Positions 32,235 to 41,129 are shown, counted from the first letter of the stretch. The stretch: 64,000 nt of DNA from Pempheris klunzingeri (GCF_042242105.1 NC_092021.1:5940355-6004354), one strand, 5' to 3'. Program-made: numbers and translations. Notes: generated from the sequence alone by a model not told the origin.

Positions 32235-35200
32235 CGATCACACACTCACCATTTGGGTAACACAGAAGCAGTGCTTGAAGTTATGAAAGGGGATGTTGTT
32301 GTATCTTCGATAGACCTCAAACAGGAACTGTTGCAGTACTTCAGGCTCAATGTTGAAGATCGCTATGAAATCTAAATCTGTGTACATGACCTGCAGAAGC
32401 ACCATGATCTCTGCGTCCTCCCACTGCCTGCACAGACACACACACACAAAATACACAACACCATCCTTCAGAGTTCAGCTCCTGTTTAATTTGGATGTGC
32501 TGGAGTGACGAGCTGTTATCTGAAATATTTGATGTGAATCATATCATAAGTGGAGGTGGAGAATAATTCAACTTCTAAGGATGCAACATGACAATGGCGA
32601 CAATGTCCGACTGTTTTTTAATGCTGTCTGTCTTCAGTGTGAATGGATTGGGGCTGAGTGCCACAGATGGGGCTGATAAGTGAAAGAACGTTGAATAATG
32701 GGCACATTATTGGTTTGGTCTTTTTGTGGCTAATAACAAAAAAGTAGAGTGATGCCAGTGTTAACCATTGTAACACCTTCATGCCTACAAAGCAGGAAAC
32801 AAAGAAAAGCATATTTTATCAAGGTTTCAAAGGAATCCTGTAAATCACAATGATTATGGGACGCACCAAGCTTCAGTTCTTGTTCGGTACCGTGTGTAAA
32901 AGCGAGTATCCATCCATCGCCCTCATTGTGGGTTTGCTTTAAAAGCTTTTGAACAAATGAAACGCTGACCAAGCCTGAGCGAATGCAGCATGTACTTCCT
33001 CCTCATGAAGCCCACTTCAAATACCGTGTGTTGATTAAGCCTTTTATGAAGACCTTGTTGTGATATATGGGCCCTCAGCAGGCCCATTCATATTGAAATG
33101 AGTGTCGATCAGAAGAAAAGGGTCACGGCTCCCTCCCTCTTCAGAAACACGTCAGAGGTGCTTGTAGGGCGCGAGTGTCATTAGCTGAGGAACCAGGTGC
33201 ACTGGTTGGTTATTCATGATCACACAGGCACACAGACGACCAGCACATCATGTTGCCGCAGGTGACATTAAAAAAAACCTGAGATTCATACAGGCCAAAA
33301 TCAAAACTTACCAGTTATCAAAGGTTGGGGTCTTTAGATACTGCCGCACTTCCTCTGATACCTCCAGGGAGCTGCAAAGGCGACAACGTAACATAAGATA
33401 AGATAAGATGCACCTTTATTCATCCCCCAAAGGGGAAAATCACATATACACAACAGCTACATCAGAAAATCGAAAATAACAATTGAGAACTCCAGTGAAA
33501 AGGAAAAAATAAGAAATAAAATAAAATACAAATATACAAAATGTACACAAGGTAACTAGAATATTCTATTTACCTTTAGCATTAATGTACTACATATTCA
33601 AAGATGCAACATATATGGAGGGGCAGTAGTTTTTTCTGTATGTGAGCTTTGCATGCGAACGTGCCTCATTTGAAGAAACTTTTCCCGCACATGCTCACAC
33701 TCTGTCCTGGTTTTATGAAGGCTCCTCTTGTGGTAGAATGGGGAGGGCTTGTGGGTTCCTTCCGACAGGTCTTTAAACAATCCCAGCCAGCTCAGATGCT
33801 CTACGCTCTGAAAAAGAGTGAGGATGAAGTTGAATGAATAGTTGTTCGAGATATTTCACTCAAAACCACCAAGATCATTGTCATGGTTTCACTGGGGGAA
33901 AAGTAAGGGGGTCACAAAATGAGTATTGTGCGTTGTTTGAGAACCAGGAATGTCTGCACAGAAGCAAAGCTGATGGGAAACCATCATGTACATGCTGAGA
34001 TGTTTCCCAGGATAATTGACGTGTCAGCTGCTGGCGGGACAGTGGTCATCAAAGTCAGTAGAATTCTCCATCTGGGGATCATAAATCTGTCTGTATCAAC
34101 ATTTATGGAAATCTACCCAGTAATTAGGAGATATTTCAGTCCACGTGGTGAGCCGACCAAGCGACTTAATTGGAGTCATATAAGCCCACTTTATATGACA
34201 TAGACACCTTTTTACGGCTGTTGGCTCAGGTTAGAGTTTGTTTTCTGACGGGAATTTAAAAAAAAAAAAAAGCTCCTATGCAGATGTATTGGCATATTAA
34301 TACATTCCTTGTTCTTGTACCCAAATTTCATGAGCAGCTTTTAAGTGCTTCGTCCGTACCTCCAGTTTCTCCCGGAAAGAATCCACCTGTTTCTTCATCT
34401 CATACACAACTGCAGGAGTCTCTCCAGCCTCGATCAGGATTTTCTTCTCTAGGCCCTGCAGTCTGAAGTCACATACCAGCAGTGAGTTACCATCTGTATC
34501 TTTGGTCTGTGCTGTACAAAGTCTCAAATTCTTAGTCTCACACTGTCTATCTGGCCTGCTTGGTCAAGGTACACTGTTGCCCATAAAGTTGGAATAAAAT
34601 GTTTTTTAACTCTTCTCATGAAATGATTGTGACAATGTGATTTATTCTTGATAAATAAAGTGTATATCTTCTCAACTTTATTGATCAAACTCTTCCAAAC
34701 ATATCACAGTGAAACTTAAACCACAATTAACCTTTGCAAACTGTGGATTCAGGCTTTAACAACATTGGGGGAAAACAAAATTATTCCAACTTTATGGGCA
34801 ACAGTGTATAATAAATCCAAATGCAGGATTTTTTGCTTGTTGCTGAGTTTTTCACCTTTCACATTACACATAAATTACACATTTCCTCAAGAATATCATT
34901 AAGTACGTCCTTACACGTCTTATTTCTGACCATGCCTACCTTTTTTCCATGGATGAGAGGTCAAATCCTAGTGCACCAGCAAGCTCCATACCTGAATGAT
35001 GACAAGAAAAGAGGGAGACTGCTAACAGTCTTTAAATAAAACCAAGCACGGTGACCTCCATGGTGCAAAGTTAAAGATACCTAACGGCTCACTGTTGCAG
35101 TCGGCGGCCACGACCTCCAGCTTGTAGCAGGAGTTTGGGCCGTTGGGCTCCAGGCTCGGGGAGATGTTGATGATGTTGCCTTTGGGATTGTACAGCTTCA

Positions 35201-36405
35201 GGATGTCATGGGGTCCTGCCTCGGCTGCAGAGCGGAACAAATCTGGAAGGAATGGCTCATTTCACACTATGCTCTGAGAAAGCACTATTACAGTTTTTAC
35301 AGTGCTTTTCGCACTGTGCTTTCCTGGCCCAGGGCTATCCTTAGCACGCACATTAAGCCAGGCTTAAGCTAAGCCCGGGGCTATATGATTCACACTGCAC
35401 TTCTATTGACCCTTGTTTAAAAGTCCATTGGAACACACAACTTTGATGCTTATGTTCTAGAAAGACCCATGACAAACCAATGGCTATTTGACGTCAACAC
35501 TGTCATTTTGTATTATAGTGTTATTACCTTCTGGAGAAGGTCTACAGAGGACCTGGACCAAAATCCATTTAAAGCAACTTTTAAGCATTTATTAACAGAT
35601 TAACATCTATAAAGTCATTATTCCTAAACAGAAAGACTAAATGCAGGCCAATGGGATTTGTCCTAACTTGGCAAACATTGCTCTTGATCGTGGCTCGTAA
35701 CTGGTCTTTAAACATTTATAAACGGTTTATTGACACTAATGAAACCTTTTAAATTGTGCCTTAATATGAAGGGGAACCACTTTTCTGCAGGACTGCAAAA
35801 GGGGGCATGCAGACTGTCCAGTTAGATAACAACGATGCAATAAACATGTTAATGTTAAATCCAAATAACAATAACAACTGTGGCTGGAAAACTTGTGCTC
35901 ATTAACATTATGTATGAGAAATGGTCTCTTTCGCCTTCCTCGCCACTTGAAACAAAGCGAACATAAAACAACGTGAGGCCGGTGTGGCAAGTGAGGAGCT
36001 GTCAGCGGCAGCTGCGTCGCTGTCAGTAGCTCAGACAGCCTCTGTAACACTTACACAAGTCTTTCATTTGCTTGTGCAATGACTGGTGTGTGCTTTTTTT
36101 TTTATTTTTTATAGTTGTTAGGATATTTTTCATTGAATGACTGCTTATGCAGAGTCCAGATCAGATGAGATATTCACATTATATTTACCTTCTTTCTCTT
36201 TCCATTTGTGTAAAATTATGGTAAACATTGACAAAGTTAAAACAACATCGTATTAAAGGTGCAGATATTAATACATACGGTTTCCAATATAACGTTTTAA
36301 TAATTTTCTGCTCCTACCTTTAACATCCTGGGCAGGACAATCCACTGGGAACTCAGCCTGCTCTGGTCTCCCATTCACGGTGAAGTAGATGATTTTTCTT
36401 GCCAT
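27990..36405 (-). CDS. pde9a: PDE9A-like high-affinity cGMP phosphodiesterase
   Basis: Hydrolyses cGMP to 5'-GMP. Thirteen coding exons join in consistent phases to 476 codons plus stop, shorter than human PDE9A (593 for the longest form). The N-terminus begins [20 protein letters not shown], then a region resembling PDE9A's N-terminus (residues 30-100), a probable coiled coil (about 101-135), and the HD-type catalytic domain (about 140-424). Metal ligands are visible at His200/His204 (FHNFKHCF), His240-Asp241 (CHDLDH) and Asp350 (VSDISNE). Gln401 and Phe404 (SSQTGF) are the purine clamp. The position of the PDE9 tyrosine (human Tyr424) is Phe372. The tail is charged ([11 protein letters not shown]). 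No membrane segment is seen. Best match is PDE9A; a teleost paralogue is possible. Exon 5 is the only doubtful junction. Confidence 0.93.
28247..28393 (-). CDS. pde9a: pde9a-like coding exon 12 (glutamine switch)
   Basis: 147 bp, phase 0 to 0. [20 protein letters not shown] then [18 protein letters not shown], including the purine-binding Gln and Phe. Confidence 0.95.
28843..28947 (-). CDS. pde9a: pde9a-like coding exon 11
   Basis: 105 bp, phase 0 to 0. [20 protein letters not shown] then [15 protein letters not shown]. Holds the second metal aspartate and the Phe at the human Tyr424 position. Confidence 0.95.
29749..29851 (-). CDS. pde9a: pde9a-like coding exon 10
   Basis: 103 bp, phase 2 to 0. 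[20 protein letters not shown] then [14 protein letters not shown], matching human LILATDMARHAEIM. Confidence 0.93.
29950..30017 (-). CDS. pde9a: pde9a-like coding exon 9
   Basis: 68 bp, phase 0 to 2. [20 protein letters not shown] then II; donor gtgaga. Confidence 0.92.
30195..30287 (-). CDS. pde9a: pde9a-like coding exon 8
   Basis: 93 bp, phase 0 to 0. [20 protein letters not shown] then [11 protein letters not shown], a near-invariant PDE9A block. Confidence 0.95.
30833..30955 (-). CDS. pde9a: pde9a-like coding exon 7 (HD motif)
   Basis: 123 bp, phase 0 to 0. [20 protein letters not shown] and [15 protein letters not shown]. Human PDE9A has proline where this has threonine after DLDH. 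Confidence 0.95.
31160..31340. repeat. fish interspersed repeat with repeated 'gaacta/gtgaac' words (intron)
   Basis: AT-rich stretch of repeated 'gaactagttca', 'gtgaactatg' and 'gaacgtgaacttactt' phrases, a known dispersed fish type. Lies in the pde9a-like intron between exons 6 and 7. Confidence 0.45.
31690..31970 (+). repeat. fish interspersed repeat (intron)
   Basis: 'cttcaaatttggcagaaatg', 'gatgaactgattagaatttg' and 'acctcacaaggacatatt' are phrases of a widely dispersed fish repeat of uncertain class. Confidence 0.5.
32212..32235. repeat. (CA)n microsatellite
   Basis: Fifteen bases downstream (in transcript sense) of pde9a-like exon 6, within its intron. Confidence 0.9.
32250..32427 (-). 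CDS. pde9a: pde9a-like coding exon 6
   Basis: 178 bp, phase 2 to 0. [20 protein letters not shown] ... [18 protein letters not shown]; carries the first metal-site histidines. A (CA)n run lies just past its donor. Confidence 0.93.
33312..33361 (-). CDS. pde9a: pde9a-like coding exon 5 (acceptor uncertain)
   Basis: Encodes [17 protein letters not shown], aligned with the human KPTFDVW start of the catalytic domain. The 50-bp form (acceptor ctggag) keeps the reading frame with exon 4. A stronger-looking acceptor (tttgcag) would extend the exon to 33371, but then needs an extra upstream exon ending in phase 2, which I did not find. Confidence 0.7.
33390..33570 (-). repeat. LINE/SINE 3'-tail fragment (intron)
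   Basis: 'aagataagataagatgcacc' followed by 'tttattcatcccccaaaggg' is the reverse of a common fish retroelement 3' end with a short AAGAT-type tail, so the element points to the minus strand. Confidence 0.55.
33838..34175 (+). repeat. fish interspersed repeat (intron)
   Basis: 'ctggggatcataaatctgtc' and 'gagatatttcagtccacgtg' match a common dispersed fish repeat. Fills most of the intron between exons 4 and 5, which makes a hidden exon there less likely. Confidence 0.55.
34360..34462 (-). CDS. pde9a: pde9a-like coding exon 4 (coiled-coil segment)
   Basis: 103 bp, phase 2 to 0. [20 protein letters not shown] and [15 protein letters not shown]: heptad-like, at the place of the PDE9A helical linker. 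Confidence 0.8.
34572..34806. mobile_element. Tc1/mariner-type MITE, 235 bp
   Basis: Perfect 26-bp terminal inverted repeats (CACTGTTGCCCATAAAGTTG and 6 more bases) with TA on each side (34570-34571 and 34807-34808) as target duplication. No ORF inside. Sits in the intron between exons 3 and 4 of the pde9a-like gene. Perfect arms suggest a recent insertion. Confidence 0.9.
34940..34991 (-). CDS. pde9a: pde9a-like coding exon 3
   Basis: 52 bp, phase 1 to 2, encoding [17 protein letters not shown]. Called from splice borders and phase; the residues are not diagnostic. Confidence 0.7.
35081..35242 (-). CDS. pde9a: pde9a-like coding exon 2
   Basis: 162 bp, phase 1 to 1. [20 protein letters not shown], then [10 protein letters not shown] ... 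CYKLEVVA, corresponding to the PDE9A N-terminal fold. Confidence 0.88.
36318..36405 (-). CDS. pde9a: pde9a-like coding exon 1
   Basis: 88 bp from ATG (36403-36405) to a gtaggag donor, phase 1. Encodes [20 protein letters not shown] and 9 more residues. The start is the first ATG after the TATA box that fits the PDE9A N-terminus. Confidence 0.85.
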
Positions 36406-36503
36406 GTCATGAATTCAGAGCTACTGATGTTGCTGTGTTGCACTGCTGATCTCTATCCAACATCGGTCTCACCTAATTATTTTACTGGTAAACACTCCAC
36501 CCC

Positions 36504-36513
36504 CTTATATATA
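36504..36513 (-). promoter_or_regulatory. pde9a: TATA box of the pde9a-like gene
   Basis: TATATATAAG on the minus strand, 99 bp upstream of the ATG, implying a leader of about 70-75 nt. No other TATA-like word lies between it and the ATG. Confidence 0.65.
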
Positions 36514-37197
36514 CTCTCTCCACCTCCTCTTCTGCTCCTCCTTCCCTTCCTTCTGCTACACTGAAACATTATTTCACAAATAACAGTAGGACTAATTAAT
36601 TCAAATTACTCCTATTTTTTTATGCGTGCGTGTGTGTGTTGTATTTTTTTGCTTCATTAGTAGATTTCTTAATGGTAGCCAGTTTCCTTCACTGAAAAAA
36701 AATTGAAAGTTGGATGTCCTTTCATAATTATGAAACACTAAGTCACATGGAATAATTAGAAATAGGATAAAACTATAATAATTCAAAGAGCTAGTAAAAA
36801 AAAATAAGAAATTGACTTCAAACGCTCTAATCATGTTATAAATTAATATACTTAAGGTCTTATACATTGCAGTATAATGTTATTATATACAGTATATATA
36901 TACAGAAAATAATAAGCATTTTTTATGAGATACAATTGAACAATCAAGATGTAATCATAACTCATAATAATGAATTACAAAACACTCACTAATTCTAAAA
37001 ATATACGTAAATAGTGATTCAAGACTCAGGAAAAGGCTTCCAGACCTGTTTTAAGTTGATGTGCTGCAGTAGCGTCGATTGCTGCCACTGTTGTAGCAGA
37101 GTTCACCCTCCCCGCCTGTAGGTGGCGCTGTGCGGAGCGCCCCACTGTACATAACCGCTCTCAGCAGACCCTCCCTCCGCACTTCTTTGGTCGTCAC

Positions 37198-37203
37198 CAC
37201 GTG
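37198..37203. promoter_or_regulatory. nifk: canonical E-box (CACGTG) upstream of nifk
   Basis: CACGTG 103 bp before the nifk ATG, in the GC-rich proximal region. Such E-boxes bind MYC/MAX or USF; many ribosome-biogenesis genes carry one. A pyrimidine-rich run near 37261-37270 may be the transcription start. Confidence 0.5.
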
Positions 37204-37305
37204 TGACGGCCGGATGAGGACACCAACGTGGTCAGTGGAGAGCTGGTCCACCGTGTTGTTTTCCTCTCTTTACAGTTTATGTTTTGTGTCGTTATTTAAT
37301 TCGAA

Positions 37306-37428
37306 ATGACTGAAAGTAAAGCGGAAACGGCCGCTAAGCCGGCTAAAGAACTGCTGGCTTTAAACCCCAAACAGGAGTCCGACTTCAAGAAGAAGGTGCA
37401 GGAGGTGAAGAAGAAGAAATCCAACAAG
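37306..37428 (+). CDS. nifk: nifk exon 1
   Basis: 123 bp, 41 codons, phase 0. ATG at 37306 in a weak context (tcgaaATGa) but no other in-frame ATG precedes it nearby. Confidence 0.93.
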
Positions 37429-39863
37429 GTGGGTCGAGACCGAAGCGTGGTCCTGCAAAAAAACGCGAATTGATATCAGAATTTGCTGCCGTTGCCTCGT
37501 TAATTCAACGGCAGCTTCTTAAGCTTCGCAAATATTCCGTACAGTTGGTTAAATAATGTTGCTTTTCTGAAATATGTTTAAATAAAAGGTCAGTCCACCC
37601 ATGAGGGGAAAGCCAAAGGGCCCTTTTCTCAGCAGGCATTTTGACTTGTAGTAGGAGAAGCACATGTGCTGCTTTATAATCTTGAGAATGACTCAGTTCT
37701 AAAATGATAATGAGCCAGTAGGCACAATACCTAAACACAAGTATATACACCTGTGCTTCTCCTATTATGTCCTGCTTTGTGGTTATGAAATGTACTCATT
37801 AAAGTGGTTGTTACGTGTTGATCTAGAACTATATCGGCTTATAACTTGTCTGACAGGCCTCATCGTAAAATACATGTGCAACTGAGCCTTACTTTGTATT
37901 ACACAATGTTCAAATGTTAATTTGTCTTTTTTTTTTTTTTTTTTTTGTAAACAGGAGGTCCATTTGACCCCTGGAGTGATTTACGTCGGCCACCTGCCAC
38001 TCGGGCTGTTTGAACCTCAGATCAAATCTTACTTCGAACAGTTCGGGAAAGTCCTGAGGCTGCGGCTGTCCAGGAGTAAGAAGGTGATGGCACAGAGGAT
38101 GACTGAATACACACACATGTATGATATAACTGGGAAAAGCCTCATTCATTTGGTTTCCACCACGGCGTAGATACCATCTGTAGTTTGATAAGCATATTTT
38201 AAACTATGCAATTTCAGGTGATCTTGCTAATTTTTTGGCTCAGACTGAAAATGGTCTCAGATGTAACAGTGGTCTGAAATCAGATAACTGAGCCCAAAGT
38301 ATTGTGGTGCATAAAGCTTATCGCCTGTTCACCTGTTGGCAGAGTGATAAAACCCATGTTCCAACAAAAGCACAAGGAAAACTAAGACAACTCATTTTAA
38401 TATACTGTATACAAACGATGCAGAGATGTTATGGTAATCTTTTAACGCTGTTTCATTGACGTTTGCAGACCGGTGGAAGCAAAGGCTATGCCTTTGTAGA
38501 GTTTGATTGCGACGAAGTAGCCAAAATTGTCGCAGAGACCATGAACAATTACCTGATGGGAGAGAGACTCATTAAATGTGAGTATTGACCTCGTCAAAGC
38601 GTGTTAATCACCTCCTTGATTTCTGTTTTCCCAGACAGAAGGGTAACCTGGCCTCACGTGTGTTCAGTCGGATAAAGCATTGCCCATCGATCCGCACACT
38701 GCAAGCATGCTGAAATGTGACCTACCTCGATTTGGCATTAACTGAATTTAAGATCTGCTTACAGAAATTATTCCAGCAAATAGATTCTTTTGCCTGTTTT
38801 CCACACTTTTTGTTTGCAGCTGTTGTCAGACAATGATTCGTATCCGTTTTCTCACTATAAAGGCTCTAAAATCATCAGCCCCGTGTCGCCTCTTGCCGTT
38901 TCCCAGGTCACTTCATGCCACCAGAGAAGGTGCACGAGAAGCTGTTTGTCGGCTCGCAAAGGGAATTCAAGAAGCCCTCTCATCCTGCCGTATCACGCTA
39001 CAACAAGAATCGCACAGAAGAGCAGGTCACCAAGATGAAAGGCAAGCTCCTGCGGAAGGAGTCCAAGCTCCGCAAGAGGCTCGCAGCGCAGGGCATCGAC
39101 TACGATTTCCCCGGCTTCGTAAGTGTGGAGATTGGAGTAGTGACTTCAAATGGCAGCTAGCTGCATGTATGTGAGGGGGGAAAAGGGATGAAAACATTTG
39201 ATTTGTATTTACGAATATCAGACTTTGCCTTCGGGAGCCTCAGATTATAAGAAAATGGCCTCAAAGAGCAAAAGCGTCACGTTTTTTTGCCGTCATACTA
39301 ACCTTTGGTGTTCTTGTTGCTTCTCCAGGCTGCCCAGGTGCCTCAGAAGAAAAAGGCCTCTGATTCCATGAACGCATCCACGTGTAGTGATGTAAGGCCA
39401 GCACTAATGATGTGGTGTTTAGCTTCGGCTCAGACTGAAAATGACCCCAGGTGTGTCAGTGGCCTGGGGTCAGATAACTGCGCCTATAGTACCGTGGTGC
39501 ACAAAGCTTATCCCGTGTGTCTCTCTGTGGCCGCGTGATAAAACCCGTCCACCAACATACTGTGTCAACTCAACAAAACAAAAGCATCATCCCCTCTGTA
39601 CCAGAATGACAGTGTTTGGCTAATGAGCTTCCTCTCTTCCACTTCAGGACACCACACCGGTCTGCACCCCCTCCATCCTGGAGAGGAGGAAGTCCATGGT
39701 CATCGACGACGACGCCGCAGACGACGAAATAGTCATCAAGATGCCGGCTGCAGAGAAAGACGAGGAGTGCTCAGAGGAGGAGGAAGAAGGCGGCGACAAC
39801 AAGGAGGATGACGGCGGCTCAGAGAGCGAGGAACCCTTTGGGGAGGACGCAGAGCCGCAGTGA
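37306..39863 (+). CDS. nifk: NIFK nucleolar RNA-binding protein (FHA-Ki67-interacting)
   Basis: Nucleolar protein needed for pre-rRNA processing of the large subunit; in mammals it also binds the FHA domain of Ki-67 when phosphorylated. Six exons (37306-37428, 37955-38083, 38469-38577, 38907-39118, 39329-39391, 39648-39863) give 283 residues; human NIFK has 293. Residues 1-41 are basic ([14 protein letters not shown]). An RRM at about 47-125 shows RNP2 (VIYVGHL) and RNP1 (KGYAFVEF). Then come [13 protein letters not shown], a basic helix ([20 protein letters not shown]) and a serine/threonine segment ([14 protein letters not shown]) in the position of the Ki-67 binding site. The tail is very acidic. 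Two snoRNAs lie in its introns, a usual arrangement for genes of ribosome synthesis. Confidence 0.96.
37652..37764. repeat. inverted repeat in nifk intron 1
   Basis: TAGGAGAAGCACA (37652-37664) and its exact reverse complement (37752-37764) enclose 87 bp, so the transcript could fold into a 13-bp stem. It lacks C/D and H/ACA boxes at the expected places. Confidence 0.6.
37955..38083 (+). CDS. nifk: nifk exon 2 (RRM, RNP2)
   Basis: 129 bp, phase 0 to 0. [20 protein letters not shown], then [15 protein letters not shown]. Preceded by a long T-tract acceptor. Confidence 0.96.
38236..38369 (+). ncRNA. H/ACA box snoRNA in nifk intron 2
   Basis: Two hairpins with the boxes at canonical distances. 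Hairpin 1 has basal stem GGCTCAG/CTGAGCC and upper stem GGTCTCAGA/TCTGAAATC, with an internal pocket between. The H box AAAGTA follows 14 nt after the pocket. Hairpin 2 has TATC/GATA above its pocket; the ACA box (38364-38366) is 14 nt further on and 3 nt from the predicted end. It aligns without gaps with the intron 5 copy. The target uridines are not identified. Confidence 0.85.
38469..38577 (+). CDS. nifk: nifk exon 3 (RRM, RNP1)
   Basis: 109 bp, phase 0 to 1. [20 protein letters not shown] then [16 protein letters not shown]. Confidence 0.96.
38907..39118 (+). CDS. nifk: nifk exon 4
   Basis: 212 bp, phase 1 to 0. Starts [20 protein letters not shown] and ends [10 protein letters not shown]. 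Confidence 0.95.
39329..39391 (+). CDS. nifk: nifk exon 5
   Basis: 63 bp, phase 0 to 0, 21 codons ([20 protein letters not shown] then D). Donor gtaag. Confidence 0.88.
39426..39560 (+). ncRNA. H/ACA box snoRNA in nifk intron 5 (paralogue)
   Basis: Same architecture as the intron 2 copy: pocket 1 sides ACTGAAAAT and AGATAACTG, upper stem GACCCCAGG/CCTGGGGTC, H box ATAGTA, second pocket flanked by AAAGCTTATC and GATAAAACCC, ACA at 39555-39557 with 3 nt after it. Upper-stem bases differ from the other copy but stay paired, while the pocket strands are the same. The basal stem has one mismatch here. Confidence 0.85.
39648..39863 (+). CDS. nifk: nifk exon 6
   Basis: 216 bp including [23 protein letters not shown] then a long glutamate/aspartate-rich tail. 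Confidence 0.94.
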   Translation, partial: DTTPVCTPSILERRKSMVIDDDAADDEIVIKMPAAEKDEECSEEEEEGGDNKEDDGGSESEEPFGEDAEPQ

Positions 39864-40274
39864 ACGTCTCCCCTGTTTTAATGTGGACTTGGCGCCCTGG
39901 CTGTCAGAGGGCAGATGGGTACACGAGGATCGTGCGTGGTCTTCGATATGCTTTGAGAGTCATGTGACATCTTTGAACTGTGTTCAGAAATCACATTACA
40001 TAGGCAAAAGAAGCCCTTATGAAAGACTAGATCTAGTGGGTACCATATATGATGCTCGCAAAGTCATCACAATGAGCCTGATGTCATGGGCAACAGTTAG
40101 CCTGGACTCCTGTGACAAAGCAAATGTGTATTTCAGTCTTGGAGACTGTTTTCTTTCCCATATGGACAATAATGTTGATACAAAACACAGCGATATTTTT
40201 TTTCGCCTTTATAACCACACTTGGACGTCTAGAATTGTGGCTTTATTTGTAATATGTTAACTATGATCTTTAAA

Positions 40275-40280
40275 AATAAA
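40275..40280 (+). promoter_or_regulatory. nifk: poly(A) signal of nifk
   Basis: AATAAA 412 bp after the stop codon. The 3' UTR between has no other notable feature. Confidence 0.7.
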
Positions 40281-40299
40281 TGATGTGATAATGTGCTTA

Positions 40300-41129
40300 T
40301 AAGCTGTCTTTTAATACGTTGGAAAGATATTTTCTGAACAAGCAACTGAAGAACTTCACACACTTTCAGTACAACAAGCCTTTTTGGTGGAAGACATTTT
40401 GTGGCAGGCTACAGTAGGAGCTGCACAGGTGGAAATCAGATAAATGGTGGCTGAATTTGATTTAGAGCCTTCAGTTAGCTGGCGTTGTGCATGCTGGCTC
40501 ACCGTCACAGCACACTGGAACTGAAGAGGGCCCATCAGTGGCACTGTGAAGTTATGCGGCGATGATGTGACATTTTTAAGATTTTGTAGCTTTTACACCG
40601 TACTGAATAATACTTCATGTTAATAGACAATATAGTCATCCTCATTAACAGATTATAGAATGGGTGCCTCCTTTACACACATTGTATATGACCTTTAGGC
40701 CCTTTTACAAGATAAGAAATGAATTGTACATAGGAAAACAAGGTGTGTTGTGGGAAGCGTAGTCTCTTACACGGGGCTGCTCCTTTCATAGTTTTGATTT
40801 CACACATTATGTGACCAAAATGAATATGAACTATAGTTTTTAAGCATCTTCCCATTTTCCAGAATGCACCTGTGAACATGCTGACCCCCTTAAGCCCACT
40901 TGTATCTACAATAAAGGTGTAAGTGCCATACGCTTGATCAGTGGAAACCTGCACGCTGCACGCTGCACAGGCCCAACGTGTCCAGTAGATGTCGCTGAAC
41001 GCCGAGTTATACAAGACACGAACCGATGGTTTTTGTTTTTTTTCTCTCTCCACATTGCCATGCGACAGTTTTCCAAGTGCCAACATCATCCTAGCTCCCA
41101 CTGCGCATGCGCACGACGATCCCATTCTT
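40300..41129. other. nifk-clasp1 intergenic region and clasp1 promoter
   Basis: About 0.8 kb. At 40747-40765 the minus strand reads ACTAC..TTCCCA, similar to the ZNF143/Staf site. 41103-41112 is an NRF1 palindrome. A 214-codon open frame on the minus strand (40673-41317) runs across the promoter and matches nothing I know. Confidence 0.5.
41103..41112. promoter_or_regulatory. clasp1: NRF1-type site (GCGCATGCGC)
   Basis: Perfect palindromic NRF1 consensus just before the presumed clasp1 first exon, typical of TATA-less housekeeping promoters. Confidence 0.6.

Larger units (their letters stand above)
36406..37305. other. divergent promoter interval between the pde9a-like gene and nifk
   Basis: 900 bp between the two start codons, head to head. 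The left side carries a TATA box for the phosphodiesterase; the middle is very AT-rich; the right 220 bp are GC-richer with an E-box and the presumed nifk start region. No other gene seen. Confidence 0.75.

Noticed and set aside
35280..35410. Stretch with 'gcttaagctaagcccggggc' and repeated 'cacactgc' words in the pde9a-like intron
   Set aside because: Resembles a dispersed fish repeat but I could not define ends or class.
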